From the IMG/VR virus record IMGVR_UViG_3300025887_000015, positions 1 to 64,000 of that record: a stretch of DNA of 64,000 bases; one strand, given 5' to 3'. Made by a program: the position numbers and the translations under genes. Shown in pieces: positions 35,451 to 42,910 of this stretch (position 1 is its first letter; each line of letters opens with the position of its first letter). The notes under the pieces were generated by a model that was not told where the DNA came from, searched no databases, and saw nothing but the letters and a program-made list of their open reading frames with translations. The DNA comes from a virus.

Positions 35451-35482
35451 CTTGTTTTTTTAAATTATTTTCTGTATGTTTG
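35451..35482 (+). promoter_or_regulatory. Host-type promoter
   Basis: CTTG (35451-35454), 20 bases, TATGTTTG (35475-35482); ATG at 35498. It drives the small-gene group to 37955. Confidence 0.7.
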
Positions 35483-35497
35483 TTCTAAATATAATTA

Positions 35498-35680
35498 ATG
35501 GACAGAGATAAAGTATTTGTAGAACTTATTAAAGGGTTATTATCTAACCCTAGTTTGGTTAAGGATAAGTATGTTTTAAATTATGATAGCTCAAGAAACA
35601 GTATTATTGATATGGCTAAAGCTATGACTAATTTAGCAATGGTAGCAATAAGAGAAATTAAAGACGAAGACGAAATATGA
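35498..35680 (+). CDS. Hypothetical 60-residue protein
   Basis: MDRDKVFVELIKGLLSNPSL, helical. The ATGA overlap with the next gene supports both. Unrecognised. Confidence 0.5.
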   Translation: MDRDKVFVELIKGLLSNPSLVKDKYVLNYDSSRNSIIDMAKAMTNLAMVAIREIKDEDEI

Positions 35681-35814
35681 AAAATTTACCAAAAGGAATG
35701 ATTGCCGATAGAGATAATAACGTTTACTACGATACAGAAAAAAGTAGATTTTATATTATTGCTTGGGAAGATGGTGGTAATAACGACATAGCAGTAAGAC
35801 ATTATATAAAATAA
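35677..35814 (+). CDS. Hypothetical 45-residue protein
   Basis: MKNLPKGMIADRDNNVYYDT and a beta-rich end (FYIIAWEDGGNNDIAVRHYI). Overlaps the previous stop. Unrecognised. Confidence 0.45.
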   Translation: MKNLPKGMIADRDNNVYYDTEKSRFYIIAWEDGGNNDIAVRHYIK

Positions 35815-35815
35815 T

Positions 35816-35944
35816 ATGAATAAAACAACAATAGAAATTACTTTAGATTGGTATCAAACTTTAAAACGTAAGAATAATTCTAAAATTAAACTTACTGAAT
35901 ATCAAGATGGTGTACCATCAAAAATGAAATACATTAGAGGGTAA
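35816..35944 (+). CDS. Hypothetical 42-residue protein
   Basis: MNKTTIEITLDWYQTLKRKN followed by KIKLTEYQDGVPSKMKYIRG; one base after the previous stop. Coding support is the tight spacing. Confidence 0.4.
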   Translation: MNKTTIEITLDWYQTLKRKNNSKIKLTEYQDGVPSKMKYIRG

Positions 35945-35968
35945 GTCAAGATTTAACCCAAAAACAAA

Positions 35969-36158
35969 ATGAAAATTAAAGAAGAAATAGAAATTGAGTT
36001 AACCCCCCAAAGAAGCTGAAAAAATCATTATAAAACATTTTAGTGATAAGTATAATATTGAAAATGTATACTTCAATGTAAGTACTGTTTATTATGGTTA
36101 TGACGATTATGGAAGTTCTGAAGTAACATATGTTAAATGTGTAGGTAAAAAAAAATAA
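35969..36158 (+). pseudogene. Small gene interrupted by a +1 frameshift in a C6 run
   Basis: Reading starts MKIKEEIEIELTP and stops at 36017. Skipping one C of the run at 36003-36008 gives a sensible continuation (KEAEKIIIKHFSDKYNIENV and on, 61-62 residues) to the TAA at 36156. The codons at the break are ACC CCC CAA. Either a broken gene, a sequencing error in the homopolymer, or a programmed +1 shift at CCC. Confidence 0.55.
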
Positions 36159-36159
36159 A

Positions 36160-36372
36160 ATGACAACAACAGAAATTAAAAAAGCTTTATACAAGCAAAA
36201 ACCAATAGCAAATTTAACTATGATTAGAGTTGGAGTTGCTTATTATACAACTATGTTAGATGATGGTGCGATAGTAACATTTGAAATACCAATATCTGAT
36301 ATGGGTTCAACAGATTTCTTTCCAACTATGGAAGGGAAGTTATTAAATAGATGGATTGTAAATGAAGATTAA
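36160..36372 (+). CDS. Hypothetical small protein
   Basis: 70 residues; helical start (TTTEIKKALYKQKPIANLTM) and beta-rich body (VAYYTTMLDDGAIVTFEIPI). Overlaps the next gene by 11 bases. Confidence 0.5.
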   Translation: MTTTEIKKALYKQKPIANLTMIRVGVAYYTTMLDDGAIVTFEIPISDMGSTDFFPTMEGKLLNRWIVNED

Positions 36373-36802
36373 AACGCTATTATGGCTCGATGATTATCGT
36401 AGTCCAAAATATAATTCTTTCTTAGATAAATTCTGCCCTGAATTTGTTGCCGATAGAATGAATATGGATGTAGTAATTTGGGTTAAAACCTTTGAAGAAT
36501 TCGAACAATGGATAATTCACAACGGATTACCACATAAGATTTCGTTTGACCATGACTTAGCCGATGAACACTACGCTCCAGAAGAGAGATATGGTGATTA
36601 TAATGATTGGTCCAAAGAACAAGACTTCCAAGAGAAAACTGGAATGGATGCGGCCAAATGGTTAGTTGATTATTGTTTAGATTATAATAAAGAATTACCA
36701 CTGTGGTCAGTACATAGTGCTAATCCATCTGGTGCTGAAAATATAATCAAATTATTATTGAATTTTATGAAACATCAAGATAAATTTTTAGAAGAAGAAT
36801 GA
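36362..36802 (+). CDS. Cyclic-phosphate-processing receiver (cREC) domain protein
   Basis: 146 residues. LLWLDDYRSP at the N-terminus, VIWVKTFEEFEQWI, SFDHDLAD (about 60-67), GMDAAKWLVDYC and WSVHSANPSGAENI near the C-terminus match the cREC/REC family described in conflict-related and phage contexts. The acidic pair and the two His positions would form the site. Proposed to process cyclic nucleotides or RNA ends, which would fit counter-defence; that role is inference. Confidence 0.72.
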   Translation: MKIKTLLWLDDYRSPKYNSFLDKFCPEFVADRMNMDVVIWVKTFEEFEQWIIHNGLPHKISFDHDLADEHYAPEERYGDYNDWSKEQDFQEKTGMDAAKWLVDYCLDYNKELPLWSVHSANPSGAENIIKLLLNFMKHQDKFLEEE

Positions 36803-37137
36803 TATTTTACTTAAGAGATAAAGACAATAAAACATTATTTGAAGTTGAAGTATGGGTAAAGACAGAATATGAACCCAACTTAAAATACAGCTATGTTGAA
36901 TTACAACCTAGTGTTAACATTTCTAACTATTCAAATTTTTTACTTAGTAACCCTAAGAAACAGAAAAAAATTATTAGTGATTTTGATAACCTTAGTGAAC
37001 TTAGAGGTTGGTTATGGGAAAGATTTTTCATGACTGGTAAAAACGATGGAACACAAATCGATGATATAATTGATAAAGTAAAAGTTATTCTAGGGAAAGT
37101 CGTTAGAGATTATAATTTAGTTTTAATAGCAGATTAA
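36799..37137 (+). CDS. Hypothetical protein
   Basis: 112 residues (MIFYLRDKDNKTLFEVEVWV), alpha/beta; ATGA overlap with the cREC gene. Unrecognised. Confidence 0.5.
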   Translation: MIFYLRDKDNKTLFEVEVWVKTEYEPNLKYSYVELQPSVNISNYSNFLLSNPKKQKKIISDFDNLSELRGWLWERFFMTGKNDGTQIDDIIDKVKVILGKVVRDYNLVLIAD

Positions 37138-37138
37138 T

Positions 37139-37552
37139 ATGTTAACGCAAGAAATTCTTAAAGAACTAGAATTAATCAATTACGATTTCAACGATAAATG
37201 TGATGACCTATATGGATTTAAATATGAAACCAATGGGTATTATGAAGCTATTCTATTTGGTGAACATGTTTTATGGGATGGTGAAGATTTACGTGAAAAT
37301 GAAGATGAAACTGTTATAGAGTGTGTTAAAAGACGTTTCAATGATTTTTTGGATGAGATAAATCAATGTAGATATCTAGATGTTCCACCATCTGATAGAA
37401 AATCAAACAAAGATATTTATCATGCCTTCGATGAAATTGTTAGCGATTTAACTGATAGAAGTGGTTTTGATGATGTTTGGAACAATTTGGATAGTGATAC
37501 CTACCAAGAAATTATGGATAAATGGTTTAACATACTTAAAAAATTTATATAA
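37139..37552 (+). CDS. Hypothetical acidic protein
   Basis: 137 residues, acidic (HVLWDGEDLRENEDETVIEC), Asp-rich; one-base stop/start overlap with the next gene. Unrecognised. Confidence 0.5.
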   Translation: MLTQEILKELELINYDFNDKCDDLYGFKYETNGYYEAILFGEHVLWDGEDLRENEDETVIECVKRRFNDFLDEINQCRYLDVPPSDRKSNKDIYHAFDEIVSDLTDRSGFDDVWNNLDSDTYQEIMDKWFNILKKFI

Positions 37553-37683
37553 TGGACATTAAAAAAGATATAGAATTTTTAGAACAAATATATATGGTAA
37601 ATGAAGATTACCCTGAAACTAATCCATGGAGAAAAACTGTGCCTCTTAAATTAGTTTTAGCTATTCTTGAAAAATATAAATAA
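37552..37683 (+). CDS. Hypothetical 43-residue protein
   Basis: MDIKKDIEFLEQIYMVNEDY then PLKLVLAILEKYK; TAATG overlaps at both ends support it. Confidence 0.5.
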   Translation: MDIKKDIEFLEQIYMVNEDYPETNPWRKTVPLKLVLAILEKYK

Positions 37684-37955
37684 TGAATGGTTTTGAAGCA
37701 TACGCACCAAATAAAGAGCCAGCACCTGATGATTTATTAGAAGAATCGATTGAATCTAAAGGACTATATGGAGATTGTCCTAAATGTAGAGAACCCTTCA
37801 ATGATTCTGATGTTTACATAGTAAATAATTCTAAGTGGCCAAGATATTATAATTGGAAATTATTTCAATCGGATTGGGGTGATACTTACACATGGACCGA
37901 GTTTCATAGATGTAATAGGTGTGCAACAATATTTAGATTTGAAGGAGGAAATTAA
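37683..37955 (+). CDS. Small zinc-finger protein
   Basis: 90 residues with CPKC (about 33-36) and CNRC (about 77-80), a likely single zinc ribbon. The C-terminus overlaps the end of the convergent Mom-like gene by four bases. Confidence 0.55.
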   Translation: MNGFEAYAPNKEPAPDDLLEESIESKGLYGDCPKCREPFNDSDVYIVNNSKWPRYYNWKLFQSDWGDTYTWTEFHRCNRCATIFRFEGGN

Positions 37956-38728
37956 CTTCTCTTTGGATAAGGTTTAATCATATGCTCAATCTGTTTCTTC
38001 AAGAATCTCTTATTATTCTTACTACCTAAAAAATAAAAGTATCTATGTTTATTAAATTGTGGTATGAATTCGGCATCTGGGAAGTGTTTTAAAATCTCTT
38101 CCTTTCTCTGACTACCAATTTTAGTTCTCATAGCTCTAGGGCCATAAATCTTACCATTAATTCTAACACCAAACCTATCTCTTGGATTCTTATTCTTTAT
38201 CTTTGGATTATTCTCACGCATACTACCAATGTATGTGAAATTACAAGCCTGATATATGGTACCAATTTCACCAGCTGCTTGGTCAATTGTAGCGGTTATC
38301 ACATCATATTCCTTTGGAAGTTGCTTTATACTTTCCATAATTAACTTACTGCCAGAATGTGGATGTGCCCAATGAACACAAACACCTCTACTCAATAAAA
38401 GCATACGTCCAGTATAATAATATTTATCCCAATGACCTAAATTTTCAATGTAATCAGTACCAAATACTGTAACACCAGCGCAAACATCGTCATAGAAGAT
38501 GCCAAACTGGTATTTGCTGAACGCTGGCATACAACCTAACCATTCATATTCCTCAACAATTTTCTTCGCTAAGGAACGCTCTATTGGTTTCACCACTGCA
38601 TTTGAAATATCCCTGTTGATGGATTCCCAAATTGGTATTTCCCCAGATTGTTTTTCTTCTAGTTCTTTTTGTTCCCTAATAACTCTTTGATGTGCCTTCC
38701 CTACAGGTAGAATAATTTTATCTTTCAT
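37952..38728 (-). CDS. Mom-like DNA modification protein (GNAT-type fold)
   Basis: 258 residues from the ATG at 38728 (MKDKIILPVG). YEWLGCMPAFSKYQFGIFYD, VCAGVTVFGT, RMLLLSRGVCVHWAHPHSGS, then DVITATIDQAAGEIGTIYQA and CNFTYIG follow the layout of the phage Mu Mom family: acyl-CoA fold, conserved arginine strand, iYQAcnf motif. Mom-type proteins modify adenines in phage DNA and protect it from restriction enzymes. It has its own transcript, convergent with the small-gene operon. Family call good; chemistry of the modification unknown. Confidence 0.75.
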   Translation of the reverse strand: MKDKIILPVGKAHQRVIREQKELEEKQSGEIPIWESINRDISNAVVKPIERSLAKKIVEEYEWLGCMPAFSKYQFGIFYDDVCAGVTVFGTDYIENLGHWDKYYYTGRMLLLSRGVCVHWAHPHSGSKLIMESIKQLPKEYDVITATIDQAAGEIGTIYQACNFTYIGSMRENNPKIKNKNPRDRFGVRINGKIYGPRAMRTKIGSQRKEEILKHFPDAEFIPQFNKHRYFYFLGSKNNKRFLKKQIEHMIKPYPKRS

Positions 38729-38764
38729 GAAAAAAAGATAAAACAATTTTAAAATAAGTAAATA

Positions 38765-38793
38765 AAAAAAACCATCTGAAGAGACGGTTTTAA
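38765..38793 (-). terminator. Intrinsic terminator after the gene at 38812
   Basis: ACCGTCTCTTCAGATGGT with a T run on the - strand: stem ACCgTCT/AGATGGT. Confidence 0.7.
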
Positions 38794-38811
38794 TTATTAT
38801 AATCTATTAGA

Positions 38812-39024
38812 TTATATTTTTTTAATACTGTTGATTTTAGCTCCCTTAGCTTGTAAAGCTCTTAACTGAGATTCAGTTACTCTTTTCTTAATAGGTTTAG
38901 AAACTTTTTTGGTTTCAGCTGGAACTAAATTTCTTTCGACTATAGTTGCTTCAACAATATCGTTAATCATATCAACAAGTTTTGACTCGTTAATTTTAAT
39001 TACTTTTGTGTTTTTATCTGTCAT
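38812..39024 (-). CDS. Hypothetical basic protein
   Basis: 70 residues, Lys-rich, helical start (KINESKLVDMINDIVEATIV) and a basic tail (KKVSKPIKKRVTESQLRALQ). Its late-type motif suggests a small virion or DNA-associated protein. Confidence 0.5.
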   Translation of the reverse strand: MTDKNTKVIKINESKLVDMINDIVEATIVERNLVPAETKKVSKPIKKRVTESQLRALQAKGAKINSIKKI

Positions 39025-39041
39025 GACATTAGTATTTTAAT

Positions 39042-39049
39042 ATAAATAT
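39042..39049 (-). promoter_or_regulatory. Late-type promoter motif
   Basis: ATATTTAT, 17 bases before the ATG at 39024. Confidence 0.5.
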
Positions 39050-39087
39050 CTATAAATAATATAAAATACAACATTTATTTCATTTTT

Positions 39088-39378
39088 TTAACCATTACCA
39101 TAACCATTACCACCACCATCACCATTACCAGAACCATCACCATTACCATAACCATAACCATAACCATAACCATCACCCCAACCATTACCACCATTACCAT
39201 CACCATTACCATAACCAGAACCATTACCATAACCATAACCAGAACCTCTACCATAACCTCTACCATAACCATAACCACCAGAACCAGAACCAGAACCATC
39301 ACCAGAACCAGAACTAACACCATTACCATAACCATAACCATAACCAGAACCATTACCTCTTGAAATCTTTATATTCAT
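39088..39378 (-). CDS. Glycine-dipeptide-repeat protein, copy 5 of 5
   Basis: 96 residues: MNIKISRG, then strict alternation of Gly with N, S, Y, D, R or W. Last and longest of five tandem paralogues. The region also contains one GWGDG unit. Function unknown; such (GX)n chains could form extended fibres or polyglycine-type helices as in some phage adhesins. Confidence 0.65.
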   Translation of the reverse strand: MNIKISRGNGSGYGYGYGNGVSSGSGDGSGSGSGGYGYGRGYGRGSGYGYGNGSGYGNGDGNGGNGWGDGYGYGYGYGNGDGSGNGDGGGNGYGNG

Positions 39379-39390
39379 ATGTTTTATTTT

Positions 39391-39645
39391 TTAACCATTA
39401 CCATCACCATAACCTCTACCATCACCATTACCATAACCACCAACACCTCTACCCCAACCAGTACCAGAACCAGAACCATTACCATTACCAGAACCATCAC
39501 CATAACCAGAACCTCTACCATAACCATAACCACAAGAACCAAAACCATTACCATCACCCCAACCAGAACCAGAACCATCACCAGAACCAGCACCATAACC
39601 ATAACCAGAACCATTACCATTACCTCTTGAAATCTTTATATTCAT
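39391..39645 (-). CDS. Glycine-dipeptide-repeat protein, copy 4 of 5
   Basis: 84 residues, MNIKISRG start, (GX)n body with single Cys and Trp positions (GSCGYG, GWGDG, GWGRG). Start is 12 bases after the stop of copy 3. Confidence 0.65.
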   Translation of the reverse strand: MNIKISRGNGNGSGYGYGAGSGDGSGSGWGDGNGFGSCGYGYGRGSGYGDGSGNGNGSGSGTGWGRGVGGYGNGDGRGYGDGNG

Positions 39646-39657
39646 ATGTTTTATTTT

Positions 39658-39912
39658 TTAACCTATACCAGAACCATTACCAGAACCATCACCAGAACCA
39701 TTACCATCACCAGAACCTCTACCATAACCATTACCATTACCATTACCATCACCCCAACCAGAACCAGAACCATCACCAGAACCAGAACCATTACCATTAC
39801 CATAACCATAACCATAACCACCATAACCATTACCAGAACCATCACCATCACCATCACCCCAACCATTACCACCATCACCATTACCCTCACCTCTTGAAAT
39901 CTTTATATTCAT
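39658..39912 (-). CDS. Glycine-dipeptide-repeat protein, copy 3 of 5
   Basis: 84 residues, same start (MNIKISRGEG), body rich in N, D, S and Y alternating with Gly, with two GWGDG units. Confidence 0.65.
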   Translation of the reverse strand: MNIKISRGEGNGDGGNGWGDGDGDGSGNGYGGYGYGYGNGNGSGSGDGSGSGWGDGNGNGNGYGRGSGDGNGSGDGSGNGSGIG

Positions 39913-39924
39913 ATGTTTTATTTT

Positions 39925-40044
39925 TTAACCATTACCATCACCATAACCATAACCACAAGAACCATCACCCCAACCAGTACCAGTACCAGAACCAGAACCA
40001 TAACCAGAACCTCTACCATAACCTCTTGAAATCTTTATATTCAT
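39925..40044 (-). CDS. Glycine-dipeptide-repeat protein, copy 2 of 5
   Basis: 39 residues, the shortest copy: MNIKISRGYGRGSGYG, then SGSGTGTGWGDGSCGYG. It looks like a contracted version of the others, keeping start, GWGDG and the ending GDGNG. Confidence 0.6.
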   Translation of the reverse strand: MNIKISRGYGRGSGYGSGSGTGTGWGDGSCGYGYGDGNG

Positions 40045-40056
40045 ATGTTTTATTTT

Positions 40057-40263
40057 TTAACCTATACCATAACCATAACCTCTACCATTACCAGAACCTC
40101 TACCATTACCATAACCATCACCCCAACCATTACCATTACCATTACCACAACCATAACCAGAACCAGAAGCAGTACCAGAACCATTACCATAACCAGAACC
40201 ATTACCTCTACCAGAACCATAACCAGAACCACAAGCAGTACCCTTTGAAATCTTTATATTCAT
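40057..40263 (-). CDS. Glycine-dipeptide-repeat protein, copy 1 of 5
   Basis: 68 residues, start MNIKISKG, includes Ala and Cys variants (GTACGSG, GTASGSG). First in the array, directly behind the promoter. Confidence 0.65.
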   Translation of the reverse strand: MNIKISKGTACGSGYGSGRGNGSGYGNGSGTASGSGYGCGNGNGNGWGDGYGNGRGSGNGRGYGYGIG

Positions 40264-40281
40264 ATGTTTCTTATATTATTA

Positions 40282-40313
40282 CAAATATACAAAAATTAAT
40301 TTGATTTACCTTA
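40282..40313 (-). promoter_or_regulatory. Promoter of the Gly-rich array
   Basis: TATATTTG (40289-40282) on the - strand, 18 bases before the first ATG. The -33 position (TAAG) is poor. Confidence 0.5.
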
Positions 40314-40323
40314 AAATTGGGAA

Positions 40324-40350
40324 TAAAAAAGCACCCATTGGGTGCTTTTT
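40324..40350 (-). terminator. Intrinsic terminator
   Basis: AAGCACCC/GGGTGCTT stem with A and T runs on both sides, after the YkuK-like gene. Confidence 0.85.
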
Positions 40351-40354
40351 ATGA

Positions 40355-40888
40355 TTATCCTCCATTACAGAGCCTGTCGGCTCCCGAACTTGCGGCATAT
40401 GCGTCGGGCTTAATTTTATATGTAAAGTTCATACCTTTACAGAAACCTACAACCTCTGTAAGAGCAACATTAGATGCCCACATTGGGTTAGGATTAACAT
40501 CAGCATGGATTTCCATGTCAATATCATATAATTCAACTAAATCAAGTATATGAAAACAAACATTAATAGACATTTGAACTTCTTTTAACATCCTTTCTCT
40601 TATAGTAGGTTTTCGTTTTTCAGTGAAAACACCAGAAATTACTTTAGCCCCAATACCTTTATAAACAATATTACCACCACCCATATTAACGGGGGATTTC
40701 ATTTCAATTATAATAGCAGTTGCGTATTTAAACCCTTTACCATTTTTTTGTGAATCCGTACCAACACAGATTTTAAGTTTATTACCTATTTCGTGTTGCT
40801 CATCGATTATTTTTTCTAAATAATCAACTAATGGTTCCTTGATATCACCGTGGTGTACCCTCTTCCAAATCATGTCTTTTAATTCCAT
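40355..40888 (-). CDS. YkuK-like RNase H-fold protein (DUF458)
   Basis: 177 residues. KICVGTDSQ (about 40-48), the middle strand with IVYKGIG, EIHADVNPNP (about 125-134) and the C-terminal DAYAASSGADRLCNGG give the acidic positions of an RNase H-like nuclease fold of the YkuK/DUF458 family. Activity is not proven for the family. Confidence 0.75.
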   Translation of the reverse strand: MELKDMIWKRVHHGDIKEPLVDYLEKIIDEQHEIGNKLKICVGTDSQKNGKGFKYATAIIIEMKSPVNMGGGNIVYKGIGAKVISGVFTEKRKPTIRERMLKEVQMSINVCFHILDLVELYDIDMEIHADVNPNPMWASNVALTEVVGFCKGMNFTYKIKPDAYAASSGADRLCNGG

Positions 40889-40945
40889 TTCTTTTTTATT
40901 TATAATTAACTAAATGAATAAATAAAAACAAAAGAGGGTATGTAG

Positions 40946-42391
40946 TTATTTACTCATTATTTTATCGAATTGATTTACAATTATACTAGGAAATAATTCA
41001 CTAGCCTCTTCAAACAATTCATTATCAACTGATAAAATTTCCAGTGAACCACCGTTAGCTTTATCTAATTGACCTAATTCTTCAGGTAAACCCTTTATCG
41101 AGTTACCAGTTAAAGATAATACCCTTAACTTTTTTAAATTACCAATAGTCTTGGGTATAGTTTTTAATTTATTATTAGTTAACGTTAACATAGTTAACTC
41201 TTTTAATGCTCCCACACTTGGGTCTATTCTTTCTAACTTACAATTAACTAAATATAATAATTTTAAGTTACTAAATTTACTAATATCTGGGGTTTCAGAT
41301 ATATTAAATCCATGAAACCTTAATTGTTTAGTGTCATCTGGATATATCTCAAATATTACATCAACAAATCCAAATTCGAATAACGCATTTATATACTTGT
41401 TATTTAATTTATTAAATTTACACTCCATGGTCAATTTAACCAATGAATTGTAAAAGTATTTTTTTAACCCAATATTACCACTAATCAACGATGGAATATC
41501 TTTAATTCTTCCATCTTTTCTGTTCATAAATTGACCACTTTCAAAATGAAATTGATAAATATCATCAGTTTTATTAGGATTACCATCTTCTAACAAATAT
41601 GTTTTAAAAATAAGTACATGTAATGTACTCTTTTTTCCCGTTGGTGTTTTATAATTCTTAATATAACTCTTATGAGTATCTTTATTAGATGTGGTACACC
41701 AATTGGTTAATTTTGCAAATAACCTACTAGCTTTAATCGTAATTGGATTGAAAATTATTACATATCTATCTTCGTAAGGAATGGCACCATGCTTTAACTT
41801 GGCCATAATCCTAATATCCCTTTCCAATTTACTAACGTCCTTTTCAATAAAAGGGTCAACTGCATCAAATAATTGGGATAAATCCCTATACTGATTAATA
41901 TCTGATGGGTCAGTAATATTAGCAAACGCTAAATTACGTCTGCACATTGCTTTAAACTTTGGTTTATGTCTATTCTTATGAAATACCTCAAGATAATCAG
42001 AAGCTAACCATAAATCCTCGCTAACAAACATTAACGCTTGCATTAATTCATTCTCTTTTATCAATCTAGTAAATGTCGTCAACATCCATTGAACATATTC
42101 TTTATGTTCAGTCGGGTCGTTTTGAACAACATCAATAAAAACAAAATCAGCAATCCTAATTTTCTTTGGAACCTTAGCACCAGTATTTTTTAATAAACGT
42201 TGGTTAAATGTATATAAAGCATATAACTGGTTTTCACCAGTGTCCTTTATATTATATAAATGTTCATACTGTTCATTATTTGACAAGTAAAAGTCTTTCT
42301 TAACCAATTTATCAAGGTCTTCATCATCGAAGACATCAAATTTCTTAGCCAAAAATTCGATACGTTTAATAGGATTTTTTTGTTTACTCAA
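40946..42391 (-). CDS. Leucine-rich-repeat protein with WCT-motif domain
   Basis: 481 residues, apparently starting at TTG (42391), since no ATG exists before residue 103 and a good promoter lies 21 bases upstream. Residues about 210-295 (RLFAKLTNWCTTSNKDTHKS, HVLIFKT, DIYQFHFESGQFMNRKDGRI) form a WCT-type domain I have seen in large-phage proteins. Residues about 355-460 are leucine-rich repeats (LKELTMLTLTNNKLKTIPKT, IGNLKKLRVLSLTGNSIKGL). Probably protein-protein recognition; target unknown. Confidence 0.7.
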   Translation of the reverse strand: MSKQKNPIKRIEFLAKKFDVFDDEDLDKLVKKDFYLSNNEQYEHLYNIKDTGENQLYALYTFNQRLLKNTGAKVPKKIRIADFVFIDVVQNDPTEHKEYVQWMLTTFTRLIKENELMQALMFVSEDLWLASDYLEVFHKNRHKPKFKAMCRRNLAFANITDPSDINQYRDLSQLFDAVDPFIEKDVSKLERDIRIMAKLKHGAIPYEDRYVIIFNPITIKASRLFAKLTNWCTTSNKDTHKSYIKNYKTPTGKKSTLHVLIFKTYLLEDGNPNKTDDIYQFHFESGQFMNRKDGRIKDIPSLISGNIGLKKYFYNSLVKLTMECKFNKLNNKYINALFEFGFVDVIFEIYPDDTKQLRFHGFNISETPDISKFSNLKLLYLVNCKLERIDPSVGALKELTMLTLTNNKLKTIPKTIGNLKKLRVLSLTGNSIKGLPEELGQLDKANGGSLEILSVDNELFEEASELFPSIIVNQFDKIMSK

Positions 42392-42412
42392 AACAATTTA
42401 CTCTTTAATTTA

Positions 42413-42444
42413 CAAATATATACAAAAAAATCGGAATAAACAAA
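42413..42444 (-). promoter_or_regulatory. Host-type promoter of the LRR gene
   Basis: TTTG (42444-42441), 20 bases, TATATTTG (42420-42413) on the - strand; supports the TTG start at 42391. Confidence 0.72.
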
Positions 42445-42447
42445 CGT

Positions 42448-42777
42448 TTAGTCAAATAATTTCATAATGTCTTTATCAATAAAATAACTAATCTGCCCTA
42501 ATAAATAACCTAATGTGGGTTTAGATTCTTCCCTTGTGATTAATTCTTCTAATATTAAATTAGGGCATTCACCAACGCAAATTCTAATCTCAAACTCATC
42601 ATATAAATGTTGATAACCTAAATCAATAAACTCCCCAAGGACTTCATTGTAAGTTATGATACGGTCAATTTCAATATCAGTGAATAATTTATTAATGGAA
42701 CTGCTTCTAAAAGCTTCGTGAATTCTACCTGAGAACTTGTCTCCCAAGGTAGTAAGGTTTTGATTTTTAAATTTCAT
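42448..42777 (-). CDS. Hypothetical protein
   Basis: 109 residues (MKFKNQNLTTLGDKFSGRIH), mixed alpha/beta, acidic middle. Own late-type motif. Unrecognised. Confidence 0.5.
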   Translation of the reverse strand: MKFKNQNLTTLGDKFSGRIHEAFRSSSINKLFTDIEIDRIITYNEVLGEFIDLGYQHLYDEFEIRICVGECPNLILEELITREESKPTLGYLLGQISYFIDKDIMKLFD

Positions 42778-42801
42778 ACTATTACCTTTTTTAAGTTATA
42801 G

Positions 42802-42809
42802 ATAAATAT
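42802..42809 (-). promoter_or_regulatory. Late-type promoter motif
   Basis: ATATTTAT, 24 bases before the ATG at 42777. Confidence 0.45.
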
Positions 42810-42855
42810 CAAATCAATATCCTAAACATCAATAAAATTTACTTTTATTTATAAA

Positions 42856-42888
42856 AAAAACCTATCGTTTATAAATAAATGATAGGCT
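42856..42888 (-). terminator. Intrinsic terminator
   Basis: CCTATCATTTAT/ATAAACGATAGG stem (one mismatch) and T8 on the - strand, after the gene at 42911. Confidence 0.75.
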
Positions 42889-42910
42889 AGATTATAGTTA
42901 ATTGATTAAC

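Larger units (their letters stand above)
39088..40263 (-). repeat. Tandem array of five paralogous Gly-rich genes
   Basis: Five ORFs share the start MNIKISRG (or ISKG), the body (GX)n and an almost identical roughly 35-base junction: stop GGTTAA, A/T spacer with AAAACAT, next ATG. Lengths in transcription order are 68, 39, 84, 84 and 96 residues. At DNA level the + strand reads as degenerate ACCATNACC/ACCAGAACC hexamers, so length changes by recombination are likely. Confidence 0.85.

Noticed and set aside
39088-40263. CRISPR-like repeat array
   Set aside because: Repeats are short degenerate hexamers inside coding sequence, without spacers of even length or cas genes.
39360-40304. 314-residue + strand ORF rich in His, Asn and Tyr
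   Set aside because: Antisense shadow of the glycine-repeat array; it runs through all five gene junctions and has no promoter or leader. The - strand frames have repeated starts, stops and conserved N-termini.
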